From Thiobacillus sp. 63-78 (lineage in GTDB: Bacteria > Pseudomonadota > Gammaproteobacteria > Burkholderiales > Thiobacillaceae), in the NCBI GenBank assembly GCA_001899765.1, contig MKWM01000020.1:1-64000 (forward strand): 64,000 nucleotides of DNA, in the 5' to 3' direction. Both the position numbers and the translations under genes were made by a program. Below the pieces are notes generated by a model that was not told where the DNA came from, ran no database searches, and saw only the letters and a list, made by a program, of their open reading frames with translations. This document shows positions 9,563 to 17,761 of this stretch, piece after piece (position 1 is the stretch's first letter; the number at the start of each line of letters is the position of its first letter).

Positions 9563-10218
9563 GCCGCGCCGAGGTCTTTGCCGAGCTTGGCATCGGTCCC
9601 GTCTGGCGGCAACGCGACAGGCAGGGCCATGCGTCGCCTGTCCCCCCGGTCTCCGCGTATTCCTGGGATCAACTCGCCGACGCGGTGGCCCATTGCTCGG
9701 CCTGCGGGTTGCACACCTCGCGCACTCAGGGCGTGCTCGGGATGGGCGATCGCAACGCCGACTGGCTGGTCATCGGCGAGGCGCCGGGCGCGGAAGAAGA
9801 CATGCGCGGCGAGCCGTTTGTCGGCCAGGCGGGCAAACTGCTCGACGCCATGCTGGCGGCGATCGGCCTCCAGCGCGGCGACAACGTCTACATCACCAAT
9901 GTGCTGAAATCGCGTCCCCCGGGCAACCGCAACCCCGAGCCGGGCGAGGTGGCCGCATGCCGGCCCTATCTGCTCGCGCAGATCGAACTTGTCCGGCCCC
10001 GGCTGATCCTGACGCTGGGACGCTTTGCTGCGCAGAGCCTGCTCGACACGGACGAATCGATCAGTCGCCTGCGCGGGCGGGTTCACCAGTTCCGCGATGT
10101 GCCGCTGGTGGTGACCTATCATCCGGCCTACCTGCTGCGCAACCTGCCCGACAAGGCGCGTGCGTGGGAAGACTTGTGTCTGGCCCGACGCACGATGCAG
10201 GCCCTCGTCGCAGCTTAA
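9556..10218 (+). CDS. Uracil-DNA glycosylase, family 4/5-like (4Fe-4S)
   Basis: 220 residues. It removes uracil from DNA in base-excision repair. The iron-sulfur cysteines ([11 protein letters not shown], and later EVAACRPYL) and the active-site motif [24 protein letters not shown] are present, together with the C-terminal HPAYLLRN motif. The N-terminal ~60 residues before the first Cys pair are longer than in the minimal thermophile enzymes. The start is GTG 9556 or TTG 9559, both inside the end of rimI and preceded by GAGG/AAGGA. A run of heptamer repeats follows the stop codon. Confidence 0.9.
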   Translation: MLSRAEVFAELGIGPVWRQRDRQGHASPVPPVSAYSWDQLADAVAHCSACGLHTSRTQGVLGMGDRNADWLVIGEAPGAEEDMRGEPFVGQAGKLLDAMLAAIGLQRGDNVYITNVLKSRPPGNRNPEPGEVAACRPYLLAQIELVRPRLILTLGRFAAQSLLDTDESISRLRGRVHQFRDVPLVVTYHPAYLLRNLPDKARAWEDLCLARRTMQALVAA

Positions 10219-10277
10219 CCACTCACCGCTCACCACTCACCGCTCACCACTCACCACTCACCACTAACTACTCACCC
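10219..10277 (+). repeat. Heptamer tandem repeat (ACTCACC/GCTCACC)
   Basis: Between the glycosylase stop and the next start lies an almost pure array of 7-base units alternating ACTCACC and GCTCACC, about eight units, decaying to ACTAACT at the 3' end. The ATG of the next gene follows at 10281. No coding or hairpin role is visible. Confidence 0.85.
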
Positions 10278-10280
10278 ACA

Positions 10281-11333
10281 ATGAACCTTCTGCATTCTGC
10301 GCTGCGTTTTCGCGTCAATTATTTTTCCGATCTGGGCCGCCATCAGATGGTGGTATGGACGCCGGGAGACACGCCGCCGGTCGACGCCCAGATGGATGTC
10401 GGCCCGAAGATCGAGCATGAGGTTCCGAACGATGTCTTCCGCAGCGACATCGCGCCGCTCAAGCTGGGTCGTTTCTATCCGTCGCAATTGCTTCACGCCG
10501 ACCATGCGCCGGGACCGATGTTTCGTGTGGTGAAACTGAATGAAACCAGCTTCATCGCCAACTTCAGCCATCCGCTGCAGGACCGCATCTTCAGTATCGA
10601 CAGCGGCCACAGCGATGTCTCGTCCGAGCCGATCGGAAAAGTGGAGCAATTGCTTGAATGGAGCGGCATGGAAACGCAGAAGCAGATGCCGACCGATTTT
10701 GAAGGGGAGGACGCATTTGTGCGGGAGGACGAGCGTCCCGATACCGAGTTCTACTCGGTTGCCCGCAAGCTTGCCCACGTCGATGCCGTGTGCGCGAACC
10801 GTATCCGGGCGCTGTACCGGACCGTGCTGCCGGAGCACGCGCGGGTGCTTGACCTGATGGCCGGCTGGCGCTCGTACCTTCCGGATACGGTACAGTCGGC
10901 AGTCGGCCTGGGGCTGAATGCCGAGGAACTGGCCGACAATCCGCAGCTTGCCGAGCGCATCCTGCACGACCTCAATACCGATCCCCTGCTTCCATTTCCC
11001 GATGCCAGCTTCGATGCCGTGGTATGCACGGTATCGTTCGAGTATCTTACGCAGCCGCGCCGCATCGTCGCCGAAGCCAGAAGAATACTGAAACCGGGCG
11101 GCATGTTCGTGGTCATCCTGTCGCACCGGTATTTCCCGCCGAAGGTGATCAGGATGTGGACACAGCTGCACCCGATGGAGCGCATGGCCTGGGTCGGCAC
11201 GCTGATCAAGCAGGCCGGCTTCAAGAAAGTGGAAACCTATGTCGAGCGCGGATTCAAGCGCCCCAGGGACGACCGCTATGCCGACAAGCTGACAGAATCC
11301 GACCCCCTGTTTGCCATATGGGGCGTGGCGTAG
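10281..11333 (+). CDS. SAM-dependent methyltransferase with FKBP-like N-terminal region
   Basis: 350 residues. Residues ~190-310 are a class I methyltransferase: ARVLDLMAGWRSYLP (motif I), then LPFPDASFDAVVCTVSFEYL and ARRILKPGGMFVVILSHR. Residues ~35-105 resemble the C-terminal half of SlyD-type FKBP prolyl isomerases: VPNDVF, then LKLGRF, then MFRVVKLNETSFIANFSHPL, where FKBPs have VP..QF, L.VGM.F and V..VD.NHPLAG. The FKBP resemblance was noticed by eye and is an inference. The substrate is unknown. ATG 10281 follows the heptamer repeat directly; no clear ribosome-binding site is seen. Confidence 0.75.
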   Translation: MNLLHSALRFRVNYFSDLGRHQMVVWTPGDTPPVDAQMDVGPKIEHEVPNDVFRSDIAPLKLGRFYPSQLLHADHAPGPMFRVVKLNETSFIANFSHPLQDRIFSIDSGHSDVSSEPIGKVEQLLEWSGMETQKQMPTDFEGEDAFVREDERPDTEFYSVARKLAHVDAVCANRIRALYRTVLPEHARVLDLMAGWRSYLPDTVQSAVGLGLNAEELADNPQLAERILHDLNTDPLLPFPDASFDAVVCTVSFEYLTQPRRIVAEARRILKPGGMFVVILSHRYFPPKVIRMWTQLHPMERMAWVGTLIKQAGFKKVETYVERGFKRPRDDRYADKLTESDPLFAIWGVA

Positions 11334-11372
11334 ACTGCACCTTTGAAACAACCATCAATCAGGGAGACGACA

Positions 11373-12002
11373 ATGTTCAAATGGCTCAATGCGTTCAAAT
11401 GGATGCTGGCAGGATGCCTGGCGCTGGTCTTGTCCGGTTGCGGCTACAACACCCTGCAAAGCTCCGATGAAGAAATCAAAGCCACCTGGGCCGAGGTGTT
11501 GAACCAGTACCAGCGCCGTGCCGATCTGGTGCCGAACCTGGTCAACGTGGTGAAAGGCTACGCGGCACACGAGAAGGATGTGTTCATCAGCGTCACCGAG
11601 GCCCGCGCCCGCGTCGGGTCGATCCAGGCGACGCCCGACCTGGTCAACGACGAAGCCGCGTTCCAGAAGTTCATCGCGGCGCAGGGCGAGCTGACCGGCG
11701 CGCTCTCGCGCTTGCTGCTCGTTGCCGAGAACTATCCGCAGCTCAAGGCCGATGGCCTGTTCCGCGATCTGCAGGCGCAGCTCGAAGGCACCGAGAACCG
11801 CATCACGGTCGCGCGCAACCGCTATATCGCCGCGGTGAAGGCGTACAACGTCACGGTGCGCTCCTTTCCTTCCAACCTGACCGCGATGGCGCTGGGCTAC
11901 AAACCCAAGCCGACCTTCACGGTGGAAAACGAAAAGGCCCTCGCGGTGCCGCCAAAGGTTGATTTCGGCACCCCTGCGGCGGCGCCTGCGGGCGGCAACT
12001 GA
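11373..12002 (+). CDS. lemA: LemA family protein
   Basis: 209 residues. The N-terminus carries a signal peptide with lipobox LSGC near residue 21, so it is probably a lipoprotein rather than the usual N-terminally anchored form. The conserved LemA core is seen in NQYQRRADLVPNLVNVVKGYAAHEKDVF, AQGELTGALSRLLLVAENYPQLKA and TENRITVARNRYIAAVKAYN. The function of LemA is not settled. It starts a cluster with two TPM-domain genes, a frequent neighbourhood. AGGGAGA lies upstream of ATG 11373. Confidence 0.93.
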   Translation: MFKWLNAFKWMLAGCLALVLSGCGYNTLQSSDEEIKATWAEVLNQYQRRADLVPNLVNVVKGYAAHEKDVFISVTEARARVGSIQATPDLVNDEAAFQKFIAAQGELTGALSRLLLVAENYPQLKADGLFRDLQAQLEGTENRITVARNRYIAAVKAYNVTVRSFPSNLTAMALGYKPKPTFTVENEKALAVPPKVDFGTPAAAPAGGN

Positions 12003-12009
12003 TCCGCGC

Positions 12010-12849
12010 ATGACCCGACTGCTCCGGGCGCGCTGGGCGTTCGGCCTGCTGCTGGCGGGGTGGGGGCTGTGCGCCTGGGCGCAGCTGGCGGTGCCTGCGC
12101 TGACGCGTCATGTCACCGACCTGACCGCTACCTTGAGTAGCGGGCAAGTCGCCACGCTTGAAAATAAACTGGCCGCGTTCGAGGCACGGAAGGGCAGTCA
12201 GGTCGCGGTACTGATCGTGCCCACGACACAGCCGGAAGACATTGCCCAGTTCGGTATCCGCGTGGCGGATCAATGGAAGATCGGCCGCAGGAAAATCGAC
12301 GATGGCGTGATCCTGATCGTCGCCAAGGAGGACCGCACGTTACGGCTGGAAGTCGGCTACGGGCTCGAAGGCGCGATCCCCGATGCGATCGCCAAGCGTG
12401 TGATCGCGGAAACCATCACGCCTTATTTCAAGGCAGGTGATTTCAATGGCGGCATCGAGGCGGGGGTGGAGCAGGTGATGCGGCTGATCGAGGGTGAACC
12501 CTTGCCGCCGCCCAGCGCATCCGCCCCGTCCGGGGATGAAGGGGATGGCGCATTCGTCATGCTGATCGTCGGCGGGCTGGTCGTCGGCTGGCTGCTCTCG
12601 GCCCTGATCGGCCGCCCGGCGGCAGGCGGTATCGCTGCACTGGGCAGCGGCGTGGCCGGTGCGCTGCTGCTGGGATTCACGCCCTTGTTGCTGTTCGTCG
12701 CGGTGTTCGTGTTTGCCGGCGTGGCCTCGGGGTTTCGCCACGGCGGCGGCTGGTCGAGCGGTGGAGGGGGATGGGGCGGCGGCAGCGGGGGTTCCTGGGG
12801 CGGAGGGGGCGGCGGTTTCGGTGGGGGAGGCGCCTCGGGCTCATGGTGA
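12010..12849 (+). CDS. TPM-domain membrane protein (YgcG family)
   Basis: 279 residues. A signal peptide (residues 1-24, ending CAWAQ) precedes a TPM domain (~25-165: LTRHVTDLTATLSSGQVATLE, GSQVAVLIVPTT, DDGVILIVAKEDRTLRLEVGYGLEGAIPDA). Two hydrophobic segments (FVMLIVGGLVVGWLLSALIG and the LLLGFTPLLLFVAVFVFAGVA stretch) follow, and the last ~35 residues are almost only Gly, Ser and Trp. This layout is standard for the family, whose role is in the envelope but is poorly known. It begins 7 bases after lemA and overlaps the next gene. Confidence 0.9.
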   Translation: MTRLLRARWAFGLLLAGWGLCAWAQLAVPALTRHVTDLTATLSSGQVATLENKLAAFEARKGSQVAVLIVPTTQPEDIAQFGIRVADQWKIGRRKIDDGVILIVAKEDRTLRLEVGYGLEGAIPDAIAKRVIAETITPYFKAGDFNGGIEAGVEQVMRLIEGEPLPPPSASAPSGDEGDGAFVMLIVGGLVVGWLLSALIGRPAAGGIAALGSGVAGALLLGFTPLLLFVAVFVFAGVASGFRHGGGWSSGGGGWGGGSGGSWGGGGGGFGGGGASGSW

Positions 12850-13358
12850 ATTTCAGGCGCTGGCTCAGGCATTTCTTCATGCCGCCGTGGGCATTGCGAC
12901 GCGCATTCCCGCGCAGCACGCTCGATGTCATCGAGATCGCGATCCGCGAATCCGAAACCCGTCATGGCGGCGAGATCCGCTTTGCCATCGAAAACAGTCT
13001 GCTCGCTTCCTGGGTCTGGCGGGGCATGACGGGGCGCAAACGCGCGCTCGAGGCGTTCTCTTTCCTGCGCGTGTGGGACACCGAACACAATAGCGGTGTA
13101 TTGGTATATCTGCTATTGGCCGACCGCGACATCGAAATCATTGCCGACCGGGGTATCGCCGCGCGGGTGGACCCGGCGGCGTGGGAAGCGGTGGCTCATG
13201 CAATGGAGGCGGCGTTCAGGCAGGGCGAGTTCGAACGCGGCGCACTCGACGGCATCCGGCAGATCGGCAGCCTGCTGGCTGAGCACTTCCCGCCCGGGAG
13301 GAACAATCCGGACGAATTGCCGGACCGGCCCGTGATCGTGCCCGGCGGATACAGGTGA
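12843..13358 (+). CDS. Second TPM-domain protein, cytosolic type
   Basis: 171 residues. A compact TPM-like domain without a signal peptide or glycine tail: IEIAIRESETRHGGEIRFAIE, ALEAFSFLRVWDTEHNSGVLVYLLLADRDIEIIADRGIAARV. It is the usual partner encoded after a YgcG-type TPM protein and LemA. ATG 12843 lies inside the previous stop region (7-base overlap), so the two are translationally coupled. An upstream in-frame start would read through the glycine-repeat DNA in another frame and was rejected. Confidence 0.85.
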   Translation: MVNFRRWLRHFFMPPWALRRAFPRSTLDVIEIAIRESETRHGGEIRFAIENSLLASWVWRGMTGRKRALEAFSFLRVWDTEHNSGVLVYLLLADRDIEIIADRGIAARVDPAAWEAVAHAMEAAFRQGEFERGALDGIRQIGSLLAEHFPPGRNNPDELPDRPVIVPGGYR

Positions 13359-13368
13359 AGGAGACGAG

Positions 13369-13776
13369 ATGCCGATGTACGCGATATGGTGGATCCTGGC
13401 GGCGGTACTGGTGGGCGTGGAACTCGTCAGCGGCACGTTCTATCTGCTGGTTTATGGGACGGCGGCTGCGGCGGCCGGCCTGGTCGCCTGGCTGGGCGCC
13501 GGGATGGTGGCGCAATTGCTGACGGCGGCGGTGATCGGCGTAGCGGGCACCCTGGTGCTGCGTCGCTGGAAGCGCGGCACCGACCGTCCGGAATTCAATG
13601 TGCAGGAGATGGACATCGGTCAGACGGTTCAGCTGGAGTCCTGGCAGGGTGATCGCGGCCAGGTCAAATATCGGGGTGCGCTGTGGGATGCCGAAGCCGA
13701 ATCGGCCGGCGTGGACAGCATGCGCCCGCTGGTCATTCGCGCAATCAGGGGCAATACGCTGGTTCTGGGCAATTAA
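13369..13776 (+). CDS. NfeD-like membrane protein
   Basis: 135 residues. Three or so hydrophobic segments (residues 3-70, with WWILAAVLVGVELVSGTFYLLVYG) precede a C-terminal OB-fold-like domain ending in GNTLVLGN. This is the short NfeD form, which is usually encoded beside an SPFH/stomatin gene, as here (15 bases downstream). GAAGGAGACGAG upstream of the ATG is a strong ribosome-binding site. Confidence 0.9.
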   Translation: MPMYAIWWILAAVLVGVELVSGTFYLLVYGTAAAAAGLVAWLGAGMVAQLLTAAVIGVAGTLVLRRWKRGTDRPEFNVQEMDIGQTVQLESWQGDRGQVKYRGALWDAEAESAGVDSMRPLVIRAIRGNTLVLGN

Positions 13777-13791
13777 TCGGGAGAGCAATAT

Positions 13792-14736
13792 ATGGATGTT
13801 GTCGCGCTGGTCATCGTGGCCGTCATTGCCATCGTCGTCGCCAAGGGCGTGCGCGTGGTGCCGCAGCAGAACGCCTGGGTGGTCGAGCGCCTCGGCAAAT
13901 TCCATGCAGTACTGGTGCCGGGTCTCAATCTGGTGATTCCGTTCATCGATACGGTCGCCTACAAACATTCGCTGAAGGAAATTCCGCTCGACGTACCGAG
14001 TCAGGTCTGCATCACGCGCGATAACACCCAGCTTGCGGTCGATGGCATTCTGTACTTCCAGGTGACCGACGCGAAGATGGCGTCCTACGGGGCGAGCGAC
14101 TATATCGCGGCCATCTCGCAACTGGCGCAGACCACCCTGCGCTCGCTGATCGGCCGTATGGAGATGGACCGCACCTTCGAGGAACGCGAGGAGATCAACC
14201 GTGGCGTGGTGATGGCATTGAACGAGGCGTCGACCAACTGGGGCGTCAAGGTATTGCGCTATGAGATCAAGGATTTGACGCCGCCAAAAGACATCCTTCA
14301 GGCCATGCAGCGGCAGATCACCGCCGAGCGCGAAAAGCGTGCGTTGATCGCCTCATCCGAAGGCCGCATGCAGGAACAGATCAATATCGCCACCGGCGAG
14401 CGCAACGCGGCGATCCAGCAGTCGGAGGGCGAGATGCAGGCGGCGATCAACGTTGCCCAGGGCGAAGCCGAAGCGATCAAGGCGATCGCGGTCGCCAACG
14501 CCGAAGCCATTGCACGCGTGGCCATGGCAATCGAAAAACCGGGCGGCATCCAGGCCGTGAATCTCAAGGTGGCAGAAAAATACGTCGAAGCCTTCGCCGG
14601 TCTGGCCAGAACCGGCAACACCTTGATCGTGCCGTCCAACATGGCGGACATCAGCTCGCTGATCGCAGGCGCCATGAGCGTGGTGAAATCGCAGACGTCC
14701 GAGCGTGCCGGACAGGCCCGGTCGCCTGAACGTTAG
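13792..14736 (+). CDS. SPFH/Band 7 (stomatin-like, QmcA-type) protein
   Basis: 314 residues. An N-terminal membrane anchor (VVALVIVAVIAIVVAKGV) is followed by the Band 7 domain (VPQQNAWVVERLGKFHAVLVPGLNLVIPFIDTVAYKHSLKEI, LAQTTLRSLIGRMEMDRTFEEREEIN) and a coiled coil rich in Ala, Glu and Gln (residues ~190-260). Such proteins oligomerise into membrane microdomain scaffolds and may stabilise proteases. It pairs with the NfeD-like gene. The stop codon overlaps the convergent lplT stop by 4 bases. Confidence 0.93.
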   Translation: MDVVALVIVAVIAIVVAKGVRVVPQQNAWVVERLGKFHAVLVPGLNLVIPFIDTVAYKHSLKEIPLDVPSQVCITRDNTQLAVDGILYFQVTDAKMASYGASDYIAAISQLAQTTLRSLIGRMEMDRTFEEREEINRGVVMALNEASTNWGVKVLRYEIKDLTPPKDILQAMQRQITAEREKRALIASSEGRMQEQINIATGERNAAIQQSEGEMQAAINVAQGEAEAIKAIAVANAEAIARVAMAIEKPGGIQAVNLKVAEKYVEAFAGLARTGNTLIVPSNMADISSLIAGAMSVVKSQTSERAGQARSPER

Positions 14737-16007
14737 TGGACGACGTCGTGGCGATGACGTAGCCAGATCGTCGTCATCACTACGCTGATAAACAGGCCGA
14801 ATACCAGGACGATGGTGTGGATGTGCCAGTTGGCGCGCACCATCAGCGCGTAGGCGCCGGTCAGCAACAGAATGCTGATGTTCTCGTTGAAGTTCTGTTG
14901 GGCGATGGAGTGACCGGCGCCCATCAGCAGGTGCCCGCGGTGTTGCAGCAGGGCATTCATCGGCACCACGAAATAGCCCGCCAGCATGCCCGCCAGGGTA
15001 AGCAGGAGCACGGCGGGGATCAGGCTTTCCACCCAGATCAGGGCAATGGGCACGAACCCGAGCAGGATGCCTGCCGGCAGTACGCCGATGGCGCGTTGCA
15101 GACGGACGAATTTTCCGGCCAGTACCGCTCCGATGGCAATGCCGAGTGCGGAGGCGGCGGTAAGCTGGGTGGCCTGGTCGAGGCTGTATTTCAGGTTGAG
15201 TGCGGCCCACTCGATGATGAGCAGGCGCAACGTGGCGCCGACCCCCCAGAACAGGGTGGTGACAGCGAGCGACACCTGGCCTAGCGGGTCGCGCCACAGC
15301 AGCAGGAAACTGTGCCAGAAATCATGCAGGATATACAGCGGCGAACGGTTGAGCAGGGTGTGATCGATCGGCAGGCGCGGGATGAACAGGTTGACAAGCG
15401 CGGCACCGAAATAAAGCGCGGTGATGGCGAAGATGGCGAATTTGGGCGCGATGACGAGGGCGGAAAGCCCTGCCATGGCCAGGATGCGCTCGGCGAAATG
15501 CGGATTGATGAGCGCGCCGCCAATGATGGCGCCAAGCACGATGGCTGCGACCGTGGTGCCTTCCATCCAGCTGTTGGCAATGACGAGTTTCTCGCTGGGC
15601 AACAGCTCGGTCAGGATGCCGTATTTGGCTGGCGAGTACATGGCGGCGCCGATGCCGACGATGGCGTAGGCCGGCAGCGGGTGCAGCCCGGCCAGCATGG
15701 TCAGGCAACCGGCGAATTTGAGCGTATTGGCGATGAGCATGACGCGGCCCTTGGGGAGCGCGTCGGCAAATGGCCCCACCAGTGGGGCCAGCACGATATA
15801 GGCAATGACGAAAACCGTCTGCAGCAATGGCGAATACCATTCGGGCGCCGAGAAGAAAACCAGCAGACCGATGGCCGCGAACAGCAGGGCATTATCGGCC
15901 AGGGCGGACAGAAACTGAGCCAGCAGGATGATGTAAAACGGGCGACTCAAGAATGCGGCCTGATTACGGTCGGCGCAACGCCATGTCTGCACGCAGGCGG
16001 AGCGCAC
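14733..16007 (-). CDS. lplT: Lysophospholipid transporter LplT (MFS)
   Basis: Up to 424 residues with about 12 membrane segments. FYIILLAQFLSALADNALLFAAIGLL and the loop DALPKGRVMLIAN closely follow the E. coli LplT signature (AQFLSAFGDNALLFA, KGRVM). LplT flips lysophospholipids across the inner membrane for re-acylation; no aas-type acyltransferase is nearby. The start is uncertain: the frame has no ATG before the first helix, so GTG 16007, GTG 15992 or TTG 15950 are candidates, and the last would give a more typical length (~405). It is divergent from the LysR gene. Confidence 0.88.
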   Translation of the reverse strand: MRSACVQTWRCADRNQAAFLSRPFYIILLAQFLSALADNALLFAAIGLLVFFSAPEWYSPLLQTVFVIAYIVLAPLVGPFADALPKGRVMLIANTLKFAGCLTMLAGLHPLPAYAIVGIGAAMYSPAKYGILTELLPSEKLVIANSWMEGTTVAAIVLGAIIGGALINPHFAERILAMAGLSALVIAPKFAIFAITALYFGAALVNLFIPRLPIDHTLLNRSPLYILHDFWHSFLLLWRDPLGQVSLAVTTLFWGVGATLRLLIIEWAALNLKYSLDQATQLTAASALGIAIGAVLAGKFVRLQRAIGVLPAGILLGFVPIALIWVESLIPAVLLLTLAGMLAGYFVVPMNALLQHRGHLLMGAGHSIAQQNFNENISILLLTGAYALMVRANWHIHTIVLVFGLFISVVMTTIWLRHRHDVVH

Positions 16008-16108
16008 AGAAAAGCGCAGACATTACAACAGCTTGATGGCAAGATGGTTTCAACACGGACGGCTTTGTGGTTCAATAAAAATAATTTCTGATCCAAGGAC
16101 TGGATTTA

Positions 16109-17053
16109 ATGGCCGACCGCAGACTGCAAGTATTCTACACCGTGGCCAAGCAGCTCAGCTTCACCAAGGCAGCCGATATTCTGTACATGACCCAACCTGC
16201 GGTGACTTTCCAGGTCAAGCAGTTGGAAGAACATTTCAATACGCGCCTGTTCGAGCGCAGTCATGGCAAGATTTCACTGACGCCAGTGGGCGACCTGGTG
16301 CTGGGCTATGCCGAACGTATCCTGGCCTTGACCGGCGAAATGGAAGCGCGCGTGGGCGAACTGACCGGACAGGTGACCGGGCCACTGATGATCGGCGCCT
16401 CCACGACTATTGCCGAATACCAGCTGCCGCGCATCCTGGGTGAATTCAAGGAACGATTCCCGCAGGTGCAGGCACGCCTTACCGTGGCCAATTCAGAAAC
16501 GGTGGTGGCAAAAGTGGCCGATCATTCCCTCGATGTCGGACTGATCGAGGCGCCATCGCATAATCCCAATCTGACCGCGCTGGCGTGCTGCGAAGACGAA
16601 CTGGTGATGATTTGTTCGCCGCATCATTCGCTGGCTTCGCGGTCGAGCGTAGACGCACACGACATCGGCGCGCAACCCTACGTGTCCCGCGAGCACGGTT
16701 CGGGTACGCGCGAGGTGGTGGACGATTTCTTCAAGGACAATGGCGTCAACCCAGACGATCTCCACATTGAAATGGAGCTTGGCAGCCGCGAGGCGATCAA
16801 GGGCGCGGTCGAGGCCAATCTCGGCGTGGCCATCATGTCTGCCTCCACGGTGGCCAAGGAGCTCCAGCTCGGTACGCTGGCCGCAGTGCCCCTGAAGCCC
16901 AGACTGACGCGTGAGCTTTCCATGGTGTATGCCTCGCAGAAATTCCGCAGCAAGCTGCTCGATGCCTTCATCAGCTTCGTCGAAAACAGATTTCAGCAGT
17001 GCAATATCGAGGCCATTCCGGTGAAGCGCCCGGCCAAGAGCCGCGGTCACTGA
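16109..17053 (+). CDS. LysR-family transcriptional regulator (CysL/CbbR-like)
   Basis: 314 residues. An N-terminal winged helix-turn-helix (residues ~4-62: FYTVAKQLSFTKAADILYMTQPAVTFQVKQLEEHF) is followed by the periplasmic-binding-protein-like effector domain, with GPLMIGASTTIAEYQLPRIL and EHGSGTREVVDDFF as in the CysL/CbbR branch. Both the divergent lplT and the coupled downstream gene are candidate targets. AAGGA lies ~9 bases upstream of ATG 16109. The effector and regulon cannot be read from the sequence. The stop overlaps the next start (TGATG). Confidence 0.9.
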   Translation: MADRRLQVFYTVAKQLSFTKAADILYMTQPAVTFQVKQLEEHFNTRLFERSHGKISLTPVGDLVLGYAERILALTGEMEARVGELTGQVTGPLMIGASTTIAEYQLPRILGEFKERFPQVQARLTVANSETVVAKVADHSLDVGLIEAPSHNPNLTALACCEDELVMICSPHHSLASRSSVDAHDIGAQPYVSREHGSGTREVVDDFFKDNGVNPDDLHIEMELGSREAIKGAVEANLGVAIMSASTVAKELQLGTLAAVPLKPRLTRELSMVYASQKFRSKLLDAFISFVENRFQQCNIEAIPVKRPAKSRGH

Positions 17054-17421
17054 TGCGGGACAGCAAGCGCCTCATTTCGATATTCCGGTCGCTGTCGGAA
17101 TCGCGGCAGGCAGCCTTGATGGATTATGCGGAATTCCTGGCCGGCAAGGAAGGCGCCGACACGGCTTCGGCTTTGCCTGCCGAACCGCTGCCCATCCCGC
17201 GGCCCGGACAGGAGAACGTGGTCAAGGCAATCCAGCGCTTGATGCAGACCTATCCGATGCTGGAGCGCAATCAGATATTTCATGAAGCCTCGGCACAGAT
17301 GACGCGCCATCTGGTGCACGGTGTGGCGGCCGTCGAGGCGATCGACGAACTGGAACGGATTTTCGCGCGCCAGTATCAACAGCATCTCGATACATTGAAG
17401 AAAGACCCGCAGCCGTCCTGA
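17053..17421 (+). CDS. Small protein of unknown function, coupled to the LysR gene
   Basis: 122 residues, mostly helical and soluble. The N-terminus (RLISIFRSLSESRQAALMDYAEFLAGKEG) resembles short helical antitoxin-like or DUF2281-like segments, followed by a Pro-rich linker and a second helical part (VVKAIQRLMQTYPML to FARQYQQHLDTLKK). I do not recognise a family with confidence. Its start overlaps the LysR stop by one base (TGATG), so it is probably translated with the regulator and may modulate it or share its role. Confidence 0.65.
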   Translation: MRDSKRLISIFRSLSESRQAALMDYAEFLAGKEGADTASALPAEPLPIPRPGQENVVKAIQRLMQTYPMLERNQIFHEASAQMTRHLVHGVAAVEAIDELERIFARQYQQHLDTLKKDPQPS

Positions 17422-17434
17422 CATCATACTGATT

Positions 17435-17743
17435 TTAATCAGGCAGCAGGCCTCCGCATTGCCAGCAACTCAGGAAGTTGCCGGGGTTGCACTCCCCGCA
17501 AGCGGGGCAGATCTTTTCCGCGCGGGACTTCACGCTCAGAAAATCCGCCAGCACTTCGCGCGCCCGGTGCGCCCGGGCATCGTCCTCGACCCACACTTCG
17601 GGCTGCGCCTGCAGGAAGGGAACCTCGCCCAGTGCGCCGGCAGCGTTGGCATTGAAGATATGGCTGACGATGCCGACACTGGACAATGCATCGACGACCA
17701 GTTGGGCATCGAGCAGGGTCGGGGCGATGTGAACCCGTTTCAT
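17435..17743 (-). CDS. DUF2007 protein with C-terminal zinc ribbon
   Basis: 102 residues. Residues 1-70 match the DUF2007 (PII-like fold) pattern: MKRVHIAPTLLDAQLVVDALSSVGI, FLQAQPEVWVEDDARAHRAREVL. The last 30 residues contain four cysteines in CPAC and CWQC pairs, plus one extra Cys, forming a probable zinc ribbon. The function is unknown. It lies 18 bases downstream of the Fur-like gene on the same strand. Confidence 0.85.
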   Translation of the reverse strand: MKRVHIAPTLLDAQLVVDALSSVGIVSHIFNANAAGALGEVPFLQAQPEVWVEDDARAHRAREVLADFLSVKSRAEKICPACGECNPGNFLSCWQCGGLLPD

Positions 17744-17761
17744 CGACGGGCAAGAAGCCGC

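Noticed and set aside
10219..10277. Possible CRISPR array
   Set aside because: Units are 7 bases long with no spacers and no cas genes nearby; it is a simple tandem repeat.
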